A stretch of DNA of 64,000 nucleotides, taken from NCBI GenBank assembly GCA_021817245.1, contig JAKAVQ010000003.1, forward strand, positions 141,819-205,818, read 5' to 3'. Shown piece by piece: positions 36,306-45,801 of the stretch. Source of the stretch: Thermoplasmata archaeon (GTDB lineage: Archaea > Thermoplasmatota > Thermoplasmata > Lutacidiplasmatales > UBA184). The notes under the pieces were generated by a model, which did not search any database, was not told where the DNA came from, and saw only the letters and a list, made by a program, of their open reading frames with translations. A program made the position numbers and the translations under genes. How positions within the stretch are numbered: position 1 is the first letter of the stretch; each line of letters begins with the position of its first letter.

Positions 36306-38124
36306 GCGGGCGGTCCCGTACGACCCAGGTCCCCGCCCAGCGGTCGCCGATCCGCTGTCGGTCGGCGGAGAGATGGATGACGAGCGCCCCGAACGTGCCC
36401 AGGAGGGCGACCCCGGCGACGACGAAGGCGACGACCCCGGCGAGCGCGAAGGCGGCCCCGGGCAGGGCGATGCCGTCGACCGTCACGCTGCCGAACGTCC
36501 CCCACTTCGCTCCGAAGGCGACCACGAGCGCGCCCCCGAGACCGAGAACGGTCAGCACCGGGAGGATCGACGCGTTCCGCACCAGGGCGGTCAGGAGGCC
36601 GATCCGGCCGAGGGTGCGGTCCCGCACCTCGAGGTGGAAGACCCGCTTCCCGGGCGAGGTGCCGGTCCACGCTTCGCTGACCGCGCGGTACAGGAAAGCG
36701 AGCGCGATGAAGCCGTAGATCGCGCCGTTGAAGGCGAGGCTCGAGAGGACGTCCGAGAGGTCTCCCGGGGTCGCGAGCACGATCCCCGCCCAGATCGCCA
36801 GCGCCGGAACCCCGACGATCGCGAGGTCGAGGAGGAAGCCGAGCGTTCGGAGGCGGAGCGTCCCGAACCGTCCGTCCGCCATCACCTCGGCCCCCCGAAC
36901 GAGGGCACGGGCGGTGAGCCAGGCGCGGAATCCTTCCCGTCCGTCGGCGGTGGGTGTGCGGGCGATCGCGTCGAGGCTCGCCTGGTCGCTCACCACCCAA
37001 CCGGGGACCTTGAGCCCCTCCCACGGCCGGTCGGGCGGGGCCGGGGGTACGTCGAGAAGGAGGCGCGTCCGGTCGGCGGCCGATCGAGCGGCGCGCGCCG
37101 ACGCGTCCAGCGACTCCGGCAGGTGGCCGTCGACGCCCGCCCGGAACGCCCGGGCGAGCTGCGCGCCGGGCGACACCCCGAACGCCGGTGCGGCCGTCCC
37201 GAGCGGCGCGCGCGAGTGGCCGAGGAGCCGATGGGTCGCGTAGGCGCTCGCGAGCGCGAGGAGTCCGGAGAGGTAGACGAGATCGAGGACCCCGGCGCCG
37301 CCGATCGAATAGAGGCCGGGCGGTCCGTTCCCGTACAGCGGCGGCTGCCGCAGGAGGTCGGCTCCGATCAGCACCCCGACGGTCGTCGCGAGGTAGACCA
37401 ACGGAAGCGCGAACCCTTCACGGCCCGGGAAGACGCGGGGGGCGAAGAACGCCGCGAGCACCCCCGCCCCGATCGGTGGGAGGAGGTAGAACGGGAACGG
37501 CTCGGTGATCCCGACGCCGGGGATCGCCGACGACGCGGCGAACGTCGTGTAGAGAACCCCCGAGAGGAGCACCAGAAGGAAGGCGAGCGCCGGGCCGTCG
37601 GCCACGGTGCCGGGGGATCCGGCCGGGGGCCGGCCGTAGAGCCCGTAGGCGACCGCCGGGACGAGGACGGCGATCGGCAGGACCAACAGCGTGGTCGCGG
37701 CCGCGACGTCGCCGCCGAGCGCTCGCGCCAGCCCTTCTGCGAGCGGGGCGGAGACCGGGAGCACGAGGAAGAGCCCGACCCCGCTCTCCACCGCGATCAG
37801 GACGAACAGGCGCCCGAGGAACGCACGGGCGCGGCCGGTGTACCGTCGGACCGCGAGGAGGCCGACGAGCAGCGGGAAGACCGCCCCGCCGAAGCTGACG
37901 GCCAGGACGTCGTTCGAGATGAGCGCGAACGGCAGTACCGCGAAGCTGGCAAGGACCGCGCCGGGCAGGAGGAGCCAGAAGGCGCGGCGACCGAGTCCGA
38001 GGCTCTCCGAGAACGGCCCGTCCTCCCAGGCCACGAGGTAGAGGAACGCCCACAGGAGCCCGGGCACCGAGAGGGCAGCGGCGTTCGCGAGGATGTCGTA
38101 GGAGAGCTGGGCCGGATCTACCAC
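36226..38124 (-). CDS. DUF1614-RDD fusion membrane protein
   Basis: About 632 residues. The N-terminal multi-helix region (residues 10-310) has DUF1614 traits: AVSFGGAVFPLLVGL, FPFYLLPPIGAGVLAAFFA, TTVGVLIGADLLRQPPL and SIGGAGVLDLVYLSGLLA. After a cytoplasmic segment a C-terminal RDD domain (about 440-600) shows RTLGFLLDLAIVGVPAL and TGTSPGKRVFHLEVRD. The first Arg and the Asp of RDD are kept. No ATG begins the domain; GTG 38124 fits best. Transport or membrane stress roles are possible but unproven. Confidence 0.8.
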   Translation of the reverse strand: MVDPAQLSYDILANAAALSVPGLLWAFLYLVAWEDGPFSESLGLGRRAFWLLLPGAVLASFAVLPFALISNDVLAVSFGGAVFPLLVGLLAVRRYTGRARAFLGRLFVLIAVESGVGLFLVLPVSAPLAEGLARALGGDVAAATTLLVLPIAVLVPAVAYGLYGRPPAGSPGTVADGPALAFLLVLLSGVLYTTFAASSAIPGVGITEPFPFYLLPPIGAGVLAAFFAPRVFPGREGFALPLVYLATTVGVLIGADLLRQPPLYGNGPPGLYSIGGAGVLDLVYLSGLLALASAYATHRLLGHSRAPLGTAAPAFGVSPGAQLARAFRAGVDGHLPESLDASARAARSAADRTRLLLDVPPAPPDRPWEGLKVPGWVVSDQASLDAIARTPTADGREGFRAWLTARALVRGAEVMADGRFGTLRLRTLGFLLDLAIVGVPALAIWAGIVLATPGDLSDVLSSLAFNGAIYGFIALAFLYRAVSEAWTGTSPGKRVFHLEVRDRTLGRIGLLTALVRNASILPVLTVLGLGGALVVAFGAKWGTFGSVTVDGIALPGAAFALAGVVAFVVAGVALLGTFGALVIHLSADRQRIGDRWAGTWVVRDRPPTGPVPRTPPVPPPPATPASGAGPSG

Positions 38125-38169
38125 AGAGCTCGTGCCTCCACGGGGGCTCCGTCCGAGGGCGCGAAGGGG

Positions 38170-38181
38170 CCTAAACGTTTT
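38170..38181 (+). promoter_or_regulatory. TATA-like box for the AspA/fumarase gene
   Basis: CCTAAACGTTTT is centred about 30 bases before ATG 38206, consistent with a leaderless message. Confidence 0.5.
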
Positions 38182-38205
38182 GTCGCGGGTCTCGCTCGTC
38201 CCCGC

Positions 38206-39606
38206 ATGGTCCCGCCGCGCACGGAAGAGGACTCGTTGGGCTCCCGAGAGGTCCCCGAGAACGCCTACTGGGGGATCCAGACGCTCCGAGCGCGCGAGAA
38301 CTTCCCGGTGAGCGGGCTGCGCAGCTCCCGGCATCTCGTGCGGGCCTACGCGCTCCTGAAGCTTGCCTGCTGCCGGGCGAACGTCGCGGCCGGCGGCCTC
38401 GACGCCGAACGGGGCCGAGCGATCGGCCGGGCGGCGGAGGAGATGGCCGACGGGAAGTTCGACGGCGAGTTCCCGATCGACGTCTTCCAGGCTGGGGCCG
38501 GCACCTCCTTCCACATGAACGTCAACGAGGTGCTGGCGAACCGGGCGCTCGAGATCCTCGGGAAGCCGCGGGGCAGCTACCGCGAGGTGAGTCCGAACGA
38601 CCACGTGAACCGGGGGCAGTCGACGAACGACACCTATCCCTCCGCGGCCCAGGTCGCGACGCTCTTCGCGCTCCAGGAACTGCGCGGCGCCCTCGCGACG
38701 CTCGTCGCGAGCCTCTCGCACAAGGCCGAGGAGTTCGCGCGGGTGCCGAAGGCCGGCCGGACCCACCTCAAGGACGCGATGCCCGTGACGCTCGGCGCGG
38801 AGTTCCGCGCCTACGCGACCGCGCTCACCCGGGTGCTCGAGACGCTCCCATCGGTGGAGCGCGGGCTCGCGGAGATCCCGCTCGGCGGAAGCGCGGTCGG
38901 CAGCGGGGTGAACTCGGTACCGGGGTTCCGGGCGGCGGCGGTGAAGGAGTACGCCGCGCTTTCGGGGCTCCCGCTCGCCGTGGCGCGCGACCCGTTCGAG
39001 ACGATGCAGAGCCGCTGGCCCCTCGGGGCCGCGTCGGCCTGGCTGCGGACCCTCGCACTCGAGCTCGTGCGGATCGCGAACGATCTTCGGCTGCTCTCGA
39101 GCGGGCCGGCGACGGGGTTCGACGAGATCCGCCTGCCCGAGATCCAGCCGGGGTCGTCGATCATGCCGGCGAAGGTGAACCCCTCGGCCGCCGAGGCCCT
39201 CGACATGGTCGCCTTCCACGTGCTCGGCGCCGACGCGGCGACCGCCTACGCGGTCTCCGCCGGGCAGCTCGAGATCAACGTGATGATGCCGCTCGCGGCC
39301 TTCGAGGTCCTCTTCGCCGCCGGGATTCTTTCGAACTACCTGCCCGTCTTCGCCCGGACGTGCGTCGACGGGATCTCGGCGAACCGGCCGCGGCTCGAGC
39401 AGTTCCTCGTCGAGTCCGCGGCGATCGCGACCGTGCTGACCCCGCGCTTGGGCTACCTCAAGGTCGCCGAGGTTCTCCACGAGGCCGAGCGCTCCGGCCG
39501 CCCGGTGCGGGAGCTCCTCGTCGCGCGCGGTCTCCTCTCCGCCGCCGAGGTCGAATCGCTCCTCGGGGAGGCCGCGCTCCTGAAGATGACCGAGCCGGTC
39601 CCCTGA
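38206..39606 (+). CDS. aspA: Aspartate ammonia-lyase / class II fumarase family
   Basis: Reversible addition of ammonia or water to fumarate. The 466-residue enzyme has the superfamily signature GSSIMPAKVNPSAAE, the substrate loops SPNDHVNRGQSTNDTYPS and KAGRTHLKDAMPV, and the N-terminal REVPENAYWGIQTLRARENF. That N-terminus resembles AspA (Glu-Asn-Phe pattern) more than FumC. Fumarase activity cannot be excluded. A long frame open far upstream is antisense to the RDD gene and is not part of this protein. Confidence 0.85.
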   Translation: MVPPRTEEDSLGSREVPENAYWGIQTLRARENFPVSGLRSSRHLVRAYALLKLACCRANVAAGGLDAERGRAIGRAAEEMADGKFDGEFPIDVFQAGAGTSFHMNVNEVLANRALEILGKPRGSYREVSPNDHVNRGQSTNDTYPSAAQVATLFALQELRGALATLVASLSHKAEEFARVPKAGRTHLKDAMPVTLGAEFRAYATALTRVLETLPSVERGLAEIPLGGSAVGSGVNSVPGFRAAAVKEYAALSGLPLAVARDPFETMQSRWPLGAASAWLRTLALELVRIANDLRLLSSGPATGFDEIRLPEIQPGSSIMPAKVNPSAAEALDMVAFHVLGADAATAYAVSAGQLEINVMMPLAAFEVLFAAGILSNYLPVFARTCVDGISANRPRLEQFLVESAAIATVLTPRLGYLKVAEVLHEAERSGRPVRELLVARGLLSAAEVESLLGEAALLKMTEPVP

Positions 39607-39659
39607 ACGGCCCTTATCCGCACCGTTAAGTCCCCACCGACCGTATTCCGCCTCTCCGC

Positions 39660-40415
39660 ATGGCCGCCATCGAAGAGACCGCTGTCGCGCTCGCGAACCA
39701 GTCGAGCGACGAGTTCCGCCAGGCGACGGACGTTCTCGGCAAGGTCGGCCTCACGCGCTACGAGGCCCGGGCGTACATCGCGCTCGTCGCCCGGGGGGTC
39801 GGCGACGCGACGAGCGTCGCGACCGCGGCCGGGATCCCGCGGACGAGCGCCTACAAGGTCCTCGAGTCGCTCGCCGGCAAGGGCTACGCCCAACCGACCG
39901 GCGGCAAGCCGATCCTCTTCCGGCCCACCCCCCCGCTCGACGTCGCCGACTCGCTCAAGGGGGCGATCCAAGAGGTCTTCGAGAAGCTCGCGCTTCTCCA
40001 CCGGGTCGTCGCCGAGCACGGCGAGCCCCAGCTCGTCTACCTCCTCTCCGAGCAGGAGAAGGTCGTGGCAAAGATCGGCGACCTCCTCGACCAGGCCTCC
40101 CGGACCTTCATCCTCACGACGCCGCAGGTCGCCGAGCTGCGGGACGAGCTCGGGAAGAAGATCCAGCACGCCGTGAAGCGCGGCGTCCAGGTCACGTTCA
40201 TCACCGCGCCGCTCCAGCGCGTTCCCGAGGGTGTCGAGTACGTCCCCCGGGAGAACCTGCGCGCGACCGAGGTGCTCGCGGACGGGGAGCACGCGCTCCT
40301 CGCCGCCCCGGGGCTCGACGCCTGCGGCTTTACCGACAACCCGATCCTCATCGCCCACCTGCAGCAGTTCCTCGAGGTGATCCTCGAGAAGGGACCCGAC
40401 GTGGTCCCCTCCTAG
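39660..40415 (+). CDS. TrmB-family transcriptional regulator
   Basis: Sugar- or metabolite-responsive archaeal regulator, 251 residues. The winged HTH is residues 25-85 (LGKVGLTRYEARAYIALVAR, then GIPRTSAYKVLESLAGKGY). A coiled segment and a C-terminal PLD-like domain follow (TFILTTPQVAELRDELGKK, EHALLAAPGLDACGF). The full sugar-binding domain of TrmB proper is not visible, so the ligand is unknown. GTTAAGTCC about 35 bases upstream may be its TATA box. Confidence 0.88.
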   Translation: MAAIEETAVALANQSSDEFRQATDVLGKVGLTRYEARAYIALVARGVGDATSVATAAGIPRTSAYKVLESLAGKGYAQPTGGKPILFRPTPPLDVADSLKGAIQEVFEKLALLHRVVAEHGEPQLVYLLSEQEKVVAKIGDLLDQASRTFILTTPQVAELRDELGKKIQHAVKRGVQVTFITAPLQRVPEGVEYVPRENLRATEVLADGEHALLAAPGLDACGFTDNPILIAHLQQFLEVILEKGPDVVPS

Positions 40416-40448
40416 GGCGTCCCCCGGCGCGCCACGGAGGCGAGGGCG

Positions 40449-41312
40449 GTGTCGACCCGACGTCCTCCCTCTCCGGCCGATAGGGTCCGCGAACGGTTGC
40501 GGGCGGTCGCCGGCGACCGGTGCGCGGACGCGATGCCCCGCGGCTACCAGCGGCTCGGCCGCGTCCTCGTGCTCCGACTTCCCTCGCTCCTTCGGCCGTA
40601 CCGAGAGCTGATCGGCCGGGCGTGGCAGCAGGAGCTCGGCGTCACAACGGTCCTCGCCGTCCGAGGCCCGGTCGAGGGGGAGCTCCGCACGCCGCAGCTC
40701 GATCTCCTCGCCGGCACTGAGACCGAGACCGAGGTCGTCGAGCACGGCTGTCGATGGCGGTTCGATGCCGCGCGGATCCTCTTTGCTCGGGGGAACCGGA
40801 CCGAGCGGGCGCGGATCGGTTCTCTCGTCCGACCGGGCGAGGAGGTCCTCGACCTGTTCGCCGGCATCGGCTACTTCACGGTCCCGGCCGCCCGGGCCGG
40901 CGCCCACGTCGTCGCGGTCGAGAAGAACCCCGTCTCGATCCGGTACCTCACGGAGAACCTCGCTCGGAACGGGATCGCCGATCGCGTGACGGTGCGGGCG
41001 GGGGACAACCGGGTCGTTCCGCTGCCCGTACGGTCCGTCGATCGCGTCCTCCTCGGCTACCTGCCGGACGCGCTCCCCTGGGTCCCGCGCGCGCTCTCGG
41101 CCGTCCGGTCGACGGGGGGCGTGCTGCACGTCCATCGGGTCGTCGATGCCCGGGACGCGGTCCCGGTCGCCGAGCGGTCGGTCGCGGAGGCCGTGGGGGC
41201 GGCGGATGGGGTGCTGCTCGCGCCGCCCGCCGGGCGCGAGGTCAAGCCCTACGGACCGGGCCGGACCCACGTGGTCGTGGACGTCCGCGCGCGGCCGCCG
41301 CCCGCGGGGTGA
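40449..41312 (+). CDS. Trm5/Taw2-like tRNA-modifying SAM enzyme
   Basis: Class I SAM-dependent enzyme acting on tRNA position 37 in archaea. The SAM motif EVLDLFAGIGYFTVPAARAG is at residues 132-151 and the acidic loop VVAVEKNPVSIRYLTENLAR follows. The motif VDRVLLGYLPDALPWV matches the Taw2 (wyosine side-chain) pattern DRV-x-x-G-x-x-P better than the NPP motif of Trm5. GTG 40449 start. It lies 33 bases after the TrmB gene. Taw2 is favoured; Trm5 is the alternative. Confidence 0.8.
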   Translation: MSTRRPPSPADRVRERLRAVAGDRCADAMPRGYQRLGRVLVLRLPSLLRPYRELIGRAWQQELGVTTVLAVRGPVEGELRTPQLDLLAGTETETEVVEHGCRWRFDAARILFARGNRTERARIGSLVRPGEEVLDLFAGIGYFTVPAARAGAHVVAVEKNPVSIRYLTENLARNGIADRVTVRAGDNRVVPLPVRSVDRVLLGYLPDALPWVPRALSAVRSTGGVLHVHRVVDARDAVPVAERSVAEAVGAADGVLLAPPAGREVKPYGPGRTHVVVDVRARPPPAG

Positions 41313-41326
41313 GCCGGTCCGGGGAT

Positions 41327-42454
41327 CTACGCGGGAGGCGGGGCCGGTGCCCGCGCGGAGAGGACGCGGATCGCCTCGGGGAACGCCCGGGCGAACCGCT
41401 CGATGTCCGACGCCGGGTTCGAGAACGAGACCCGGACGAACCGCTGTCCGTGGCTCGGGGAGAGGTAGTTGCCGGCCCGGACGAAGACCCCGTGCCGGTA
41501 GAGCAGCTCCTCCTGGATCGCGTCGGGCGTGAGGCCGGTCGCCGCGGTGTCGATGACCATCATGTTCGCCCGGGAGGGGTAGACGGGAAGCGAGGTCGAC
41601 GGGACGCCCGCCACGACCTCCCGAACGCGCGCTCCGTTCGCGCGGGTCTGGCGGAGGACCTCGCCGATCCAGCGGGGCTTCGTGCGCAGCGCGGCGCGGG
41701 CGGCGACCTGCGCGAGGACGTTGACACCGAGGTCGTTGGTGTTGAAGCGGGCGATCCGGGAAGAGAGCTCGGGGCGCGCGAGGAAGCCCCCGATCCGCAT
41801 CCCGGCGAGACCGCAGTTCTTCGAGACCGACCACACGGTCACGGTCTCCTCGGGCGAGAACTCCGCGGCGAGAGCGTGACCGTCGGAAAAGTCGCGGTAG
41901 GTGATGTCGTTGAGGAGGTAGAGGTGGTGATCGTGGGCGATCTCCGCGATCGCGCGGACCTCCTCCCGCGAGTAGCCGGAGCCGAGCGGGTTCAGGGGGT
42001 CGATGAGGAGGATCATCTTCGTCCGGGGTCCGATCGCCTCGCGGACGCGCTCGGGAGTGAGGCGGTACGGCGGCGCGTAGATGTCGAGGTTCCGGGTCCG
42101 CGCGCCGGCGAGCTCCACGAATCGGTGGATGATGAGGTAGCTCGGGTCGGAGGCGACGACCTCGTCCCCCGGGGCGAGGAGCGCCCGCGAGATCATGTAC
42201 AGCGACTCGGTGCCTCCGCCCGTGAGGAACGGGCGCTGGCCCGCGATGCCGAGGTCGGCCGTGACCAGGTCGAGGAGCTCGGGGTCGCCGCTCGCGAGGG
42301 GATAGCCCTCATACCGGCGCTCCCGGATTGCCTCCTCGAGGGCCTCCCGGATCACCTCGGGCGGGACGAGGTGGTTCGTGTTCTGGGAGAGCCATGCCAC
42401 CTCGGTCCGGTGCGCGTGGGCGTAGCGGAACGCGTCCCCCGACGGGCTCGACAT
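41327..42454 (-). CDS. Class I/II pyridoxal-phosphate aminotransferase
   Basis: About 375 residues of the fold-I aminotransferase family. The PLP lysine is in SVSKNCGLAGMRIGG, the nucleotide-loop region is GGGTESLYMISRALLAPGDE, and the conserved Asn/Asp pair is in ILLIDPLNPLGSGYS. C-terminal Arg in RFVRVSFSNP binds substrate carboxylate. It resembles histidinol-phosphate aminotransferases; the substrate is unproven. ATG 42454 used (TTG 42460 is alternative). It follows the UbiE gene by 24 bases, implying one operon. Confidence 0.88.
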   Translation of the reverse strand: MSSPSGDAFRYAHAHRTEVAWLSQNTNHLVPPEVIREALEEAIRERRYEGYPLASGDPELLDLVTADLGIAGQRPFLTGGGTESLYMISRALLAPGDEVVASDPSYLIIHRFVELAGARTRNLDIYAPPYRLTPERVREAIGPRTKMILLIDPLNPLGSGYSREEVRAIAEIAHDHHLYLLNDITYRDFSDGHALAAEFSPEETVTVWSVSKNCGLAGMRIGGFLARPELSSRIARFNTNDLGVNVLAQVAARAALRTKPRWIGEVLRQTRANGARVREVVAGVPSTSLPVYPSRANMMVIDTAATGLTPDAIQEELLYRHGVFVRAGNYLSPSHGQRFVRVSFSNPASDIERFARAFPEAIRVLSARAPAPPPA

Positions 42455-42478
42455 GGCCAAGGACGGTCCGGGAGACGC

Positions 42479-43276
42479 TTAACGACTTGGGATGGCGCCG
42501 CCCGCGCCGGCCTCGCCGAGGTACGCCGTTACGATCCCGAGCGACTGCGGCCACGCCTCGGCCCGGGCGAACCCGGCGGTCTGCAGCGTCGCGAGGAACG
42601 CCGGCCGCCTCGGAAGGGTGCGAAGCGACTCGGGTAGGTAGCGGTACGGTCCCGCGCTCCCCACGAGCCGGCCGAGAGAGGGGACGACCCGGTCGAAGTA
42701 GGCGTGAAAGAGACGGCCGAACGCCCTCGAGGTCGGCTCGGTGATCTCGAGCGTGAGGAGCGTCCCGCCCGGTCGCAAGACCCGCCGCATCTCGGCGAGC
42801 GCCGCGCCGAGGTCGGAGAGGTTGCGGGCGACGAACGCGTTGGTGACGAGGTCGAAGGCGCCGTCGCGGAACGGGAGCCGGAGCGCGGTCGCCCGGCCGA
42901 GATCGAGCCGGGCGCGCACGTCGCCCGCGCGGGTCGCCGCGTCGACCTTGGTGAGCATCGCCCCGGTGAAGTCGGTCGCGACGACCCGGGCACGGGGATA
43001 GTGGTGCGCGACCTGGCGGGCGAGCTCCCCGGTGCCGCAGCCGACGTCGAGCGCCCGTTCGAGCGGGCCGGCGGAGCGGAACCGGTCGAGGTCCCAGAGC
43101 GCCCGGGGGCGCCAGAGATAGTCGTTGCCGAGCGACGCCAAGTGGTCGAACCACTCGTACCGCTCGGCGATGTGCGTGAACATCGCCCGGACGTCCCGCT
43201 CGAACGTCGGGAGCCCCCGGTCCGGGTACGGGGAGCCGTCGGCCGCAAGGCGTCCGGGCTCGGTCCTGCCGGCCAT
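42479..43276 (-). CDS. UbiE/MenG-type quinone methyltransferase
   Basis: SAM-dependent C-methyltransferase for quinone rings. The 265-residue protein has FTHIAERYEWFDHLASLGND near the N-terminus, SAM motif ALDVGCGTGELARQV, and the UbiE signatures GGTLLTLEITEPTS and GPYRYLPESLRTLP. With the UbiA and UbiD genes at 21-23.5 kb this suggests menaquinone-like synthesis. ATG 43276; it leads the operon with the aminotransferase gene. Other UbiE-like methyltransferases remain possible. Confidence 0.85.
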   Translation of the reverse strand: MAGRTEPGRLAADGSPYPDRGLPTFERDVRAMFTHIAERYEWFDHLASLGNDYLWRPRALWDLDRFRSAGPLERALDVGCGTGELARQVAHHYPRARVVATDFTGAMLTKVDAATRAGDVRARLDLGRATALRLPFRDGAFDLVTNAFVARNLSDLGAALAEMRRVLRPGGTLLTLEITEPTSRAFGRLFHAYFDRVVPSLGRLVGSAGPYRYLPESLRTLPRRPAFLATLQTAGFARAEAWPQSLGIVTAYLGEAGAGGAIPSR

Positions 43277-43300
43277 CGCCCTAGCAGCGCGGCGCGGCGC

Positions 43301-45742
43301 TTAAGGAGGCTCCCGGCCCGCCGCGGCGATCGCGGCCGCAAGCTCCCGCGCCCGGGCCGAAAAGTCGGGCCGGAGGTCGTGGAGCCCGCTCTTCTCGGCG
43401 TCGGTGAGGCGGTCCCGGGCCTCACCGAGGTCCCCACGTCGGAGGGCGAGCGCCGCGAGACGGTAGAGCATCTCGGAGACCTCCGGACCGAGGTGCATCT
43501 CCCGGGCCCGGGCGAGCGCTTCCTGGAAATCCGTCTCGGCCTCGTCGAGGCGATCACGGCCCTCCGCGACCATGCCCCGGGTCATCGCGAGCTGCTGGTC
43601 GCCGAGGTGGTCGCCGATCGGAGAAAGCACGCGGGCGGCCCGCTCGAGTGCGGGGAGGGCCCGGTCGACGTGTCCGAGCTCCGCCTCCCACTGGGCGAGG
43701 TTGAGGCAGCAGTACCCGATCCAGATCGGCGAGCGGGACCGCTCGGCGGCTTCGAGCGCGATCGCGAGATCCCGCAGCGCCTCCTCCGGTCGTCCCGCGC
43801 CGTACTCCAGCACCGCGCGGTTCATCAGTACCCGGGCCCGGGCCGCGTGGTCCTCGACGGTGCCGAACAGCTCGGCGGCCCGGGCGTAGAGCGCGAGCGC
43901 CGGTTCAAAACGAGCCGCCCCGAGCGGGACCATGGTGTTCGCGACGTCGACCAGGGCATGGCCCTGCTCGAGCGCGGTCCCCTCCGCTTCGGCGATCTCG
44001 AGCGCCGCCCGCTGGTGCGCCTCGGCGGGAGCGAGCTCGCCCCGGCGCCAGAAGACGACCCCCAGGACCCGGTGCGCCGCAAACAGGTCGCGCGACGTGC
44101 CGACCCTCGCAAGCACCCCCATCGCCTCGTTCGCAAGATCTTCCGCCGCGCCGTAGTCGCTGCGGTCGGTCTTCGTCTGGGCGAGCCCGAGGAGCGCCCG
44201 GCCAAGCTCGAGGTCGAACTCCGGCCGCCGGCGCGCGAGCTCCACCGCTTCGGCGAGCCGGCGTTCGGACGCCGGCAGATCCCCGAGCTCGTCGAGAAGG
44301 CGGCCCATCTCGGTGAGCAGGCGGATCTCGAGACGGGGGTCCCGGTCGGGCCGCCGTCGCTCGGACTCGAGCGCCCGCGCGAGGTGCGCCACTCCGGTCT
44401 CGAAGGCGAACGCCCGGGTCGCCCGCTGCGCGGCCTGGAGGTTGTACTCGACCGCCCGCGCATCGTCCCGGCCGAGGTAGAACTGCCGCGCGAGCTCGGC
44501 CTCGTCGACGTCGCCCTTCATCGCGAGCGCCCGGCCGGCCTTGCGATGCAGGATGTGGCGCCGGGTCTCGGTGAGCGGGGAGTAGACGTTGGCCCGGACC
44601 GCCTCCGTGACGAACTCGTAGACCTCCCCGCCCTTCTCCCGGACGAGCCCCCGCTGCACGAGGCGATCCAGGCTCTCGGTCACCCGCTCCTCGTCAAGGC
44701 CCGCGACCGCGGCCAGGCTCGAGAACCCGAACTCCTTGCCGAGCACCGCGGCGTAGGTCAGGAGCCGCCGGTCGGAGTCGCTCAGGGCCCGGAACCGGGA
44801 GAGCAGGATCTCGGTGACGTTGTTCGCAGAGGCCGCGGTCCCCGGTGGGCGAACCCCGGAGCCCGTGACGGCCCGCACCAGCTGTTCGATGAAGAACGGA
44901 TTCCCCTCGGTCTGCGCGTGCCAGCGGAGGACGTCGGCGGGATCGGCCGCACGCCCCCCCAGGATCCAGCGGACGAACCCCGTCACCTCGGCGATGGAGA
45001 GGGGGCCGAGGGATACCGTGCGGACCGCCGGATGCGACCGGAACGCCTCGACCGCCCCTCGCCGGTCCTCCGGGACCTCCGCCGGGGCCCCGACCGTGGC
45101 CAGAAGGGCGATCGGATGTCCGGAGAGACCGGAGGCGAGCCGACGCACGACCTCGAGCGAGGAGAGGTCGGCCCAGCCGAGGTCGTCGATCGCGAGCAGC
45201 ACCGGGCCGTCCCGGCCGAGGTCGACGAGCCGCTCCGTCAGCCGGGTGAGCATCTCCTCCCGGCCCGCCCCGAGGCCCTCGATCGCGGTCGAGCCGAGGG
45301 GGGCCAGGATCCGTTCGAGGTCGTCCGGCGTCGACTCGGTTGCGCCCCGCGCCGGGGCAGGAGCCCCGACGAGGACCGGCTCGGAGACGAGGGGAGCGAA
45401 GATCGGAGGGAGCTCCCCCGGCAGCGCGACCTCCGGTCCGAGCGACTCCTCCTCCAGCACCGGTCGTAGGAGGTCGCCCACGAGGCCGAACGGCGGCGGC
45501 AGCTCCTCCGGGAGCGAACGGCCGACGCGCACGCGGAAGCTTAGTTCCCGGCCCCGCGCGATGGCCGCGGCGAGCACCCGGCTCTTCCCGATCCCCTGCG
45601 GGCCGGCGAGGAGCAGCGCCTCGCCCCCGCCGAGCCGCGCCCGGTCCAGGGTCCGGTCGATCGCCCCGAGCGCGTCCGCCCGCCCGAAGATCGGACGGGA
45701 CCGGTCGTGCGCGGGGCCCGCGGTGTCGCGCGCAGGGGCCAT
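43301..45742 (-). CDS. STAND-type NTPase with TPR array
   Basis: About 813 residues. The N-terminal AAA_16/STAND NTPase domain has FGRADALGAIDRTLDRARLG, Walker A AGPQGIGKSRVLAAA (near residue 45), Walker B VLLAIDDLGWADLSSLEVVRR and the HAQTEGNPFFIEQLVRA motif. A winged-helix-like linker (RLLTYAAVLGKEFGFSSLAA) is followed by at least eight TPR-like helical pairs to the end. No DNA-binding or catalytic effector domain is visible. TATA box centred 32 bases before ATG 45742. It may be a signalling hub; partner and signal unknown. Confidence 0.85.
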   Translation of the reverse strand: MAPARDTAGPAHDRSRPIFGRADALGAIDRTLDRARLGGGEALLLAGPQGIGKSRVLAAAIARGRELSFRVRVGRSLPEELPPPFGLVGDLLRPVLEEESLGPEVALPGELPPIFAPLVSEPVLVGAPAPARGATESTPDDLERILAPLGSTAIEGLGAGREEMLTRLTERLVDLGRDGPVLLAIDDLGWADLSSLEVVRRLASGLSGHPIALLATVGAPAEVPEDRRGAVEAFRSHPAVRTVSLGPLSIAEVTGFVRWILGGRAADPADVLRWHAQTEGNPFFIEQLVRAVTGSGVRPPGTAASANNVTEILLSRFRALSDSDRRLLTYAAVLGKEFGFSSLAAVAGLDEERVTESLDRLVQRGLVREKGGEVYEFVTEAVRANVYSPLTETRRHILHRKAGRALAMKGDVDEAELARQFYLGRDDARAVEYNLQAAQRATRAFAFETGVAHLARALESERRRPDRDPRLEIRLLTEMGRLLDELGDLPASERRLAEAVELARRRPEFDLELGRALLGLAQTKTDRSDYGAAEDLANEAMGVLARVGTSRDLFAAHRVLGVVFWRRGELAPAEAHQRAALEIAEAEGTALEQGHALVDVANTMVPLGAARFEPALALYARAAELFGTVEDHAARARVLMNRAVLEYGAGRPEEALRDLAIALEAAERSRSPIWIGYCCLNLAQWEAELGHVDRALPALERAARVLSPIGDHLGDQQLAMTRGMVAEGRDRLDEAETDFQEALARAREMHLGPEVSEMLYRLAALALRRGDLGEARDRLTDAEKSGLHDLRPDFSARARELAAAIAAAGREPP

Positions 45743-45769
45743 CGTCGCACGTCGGAGCCCGGCTCCCGG

Positions 45770-45779
45770 TTAAAATACC
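45770..45779 (-). promoter_or_regulatory. TATA box for the STAND NTPase gene
   Basis: Minus strand GGTATTTTAA is centred about 32 bases before ATG 45742 and lies in the 59-base gap between the two paralogous genes. Confidence 0.6.
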
Positions 45780-45801
45780 CCTCGGCCGGCACCCGCCGGA
45801 G

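Noticed and set aside
36373..38205. A very long plus-strand open frame (over 1,000 codons) ending in AspA
   Set aside because: Up to about 38.2 kb it is antisense to the RDD gene and is Arg/Glu/Asp-rich shadow sequence; only the part from ATG 38206 is a recognisable enzyme.
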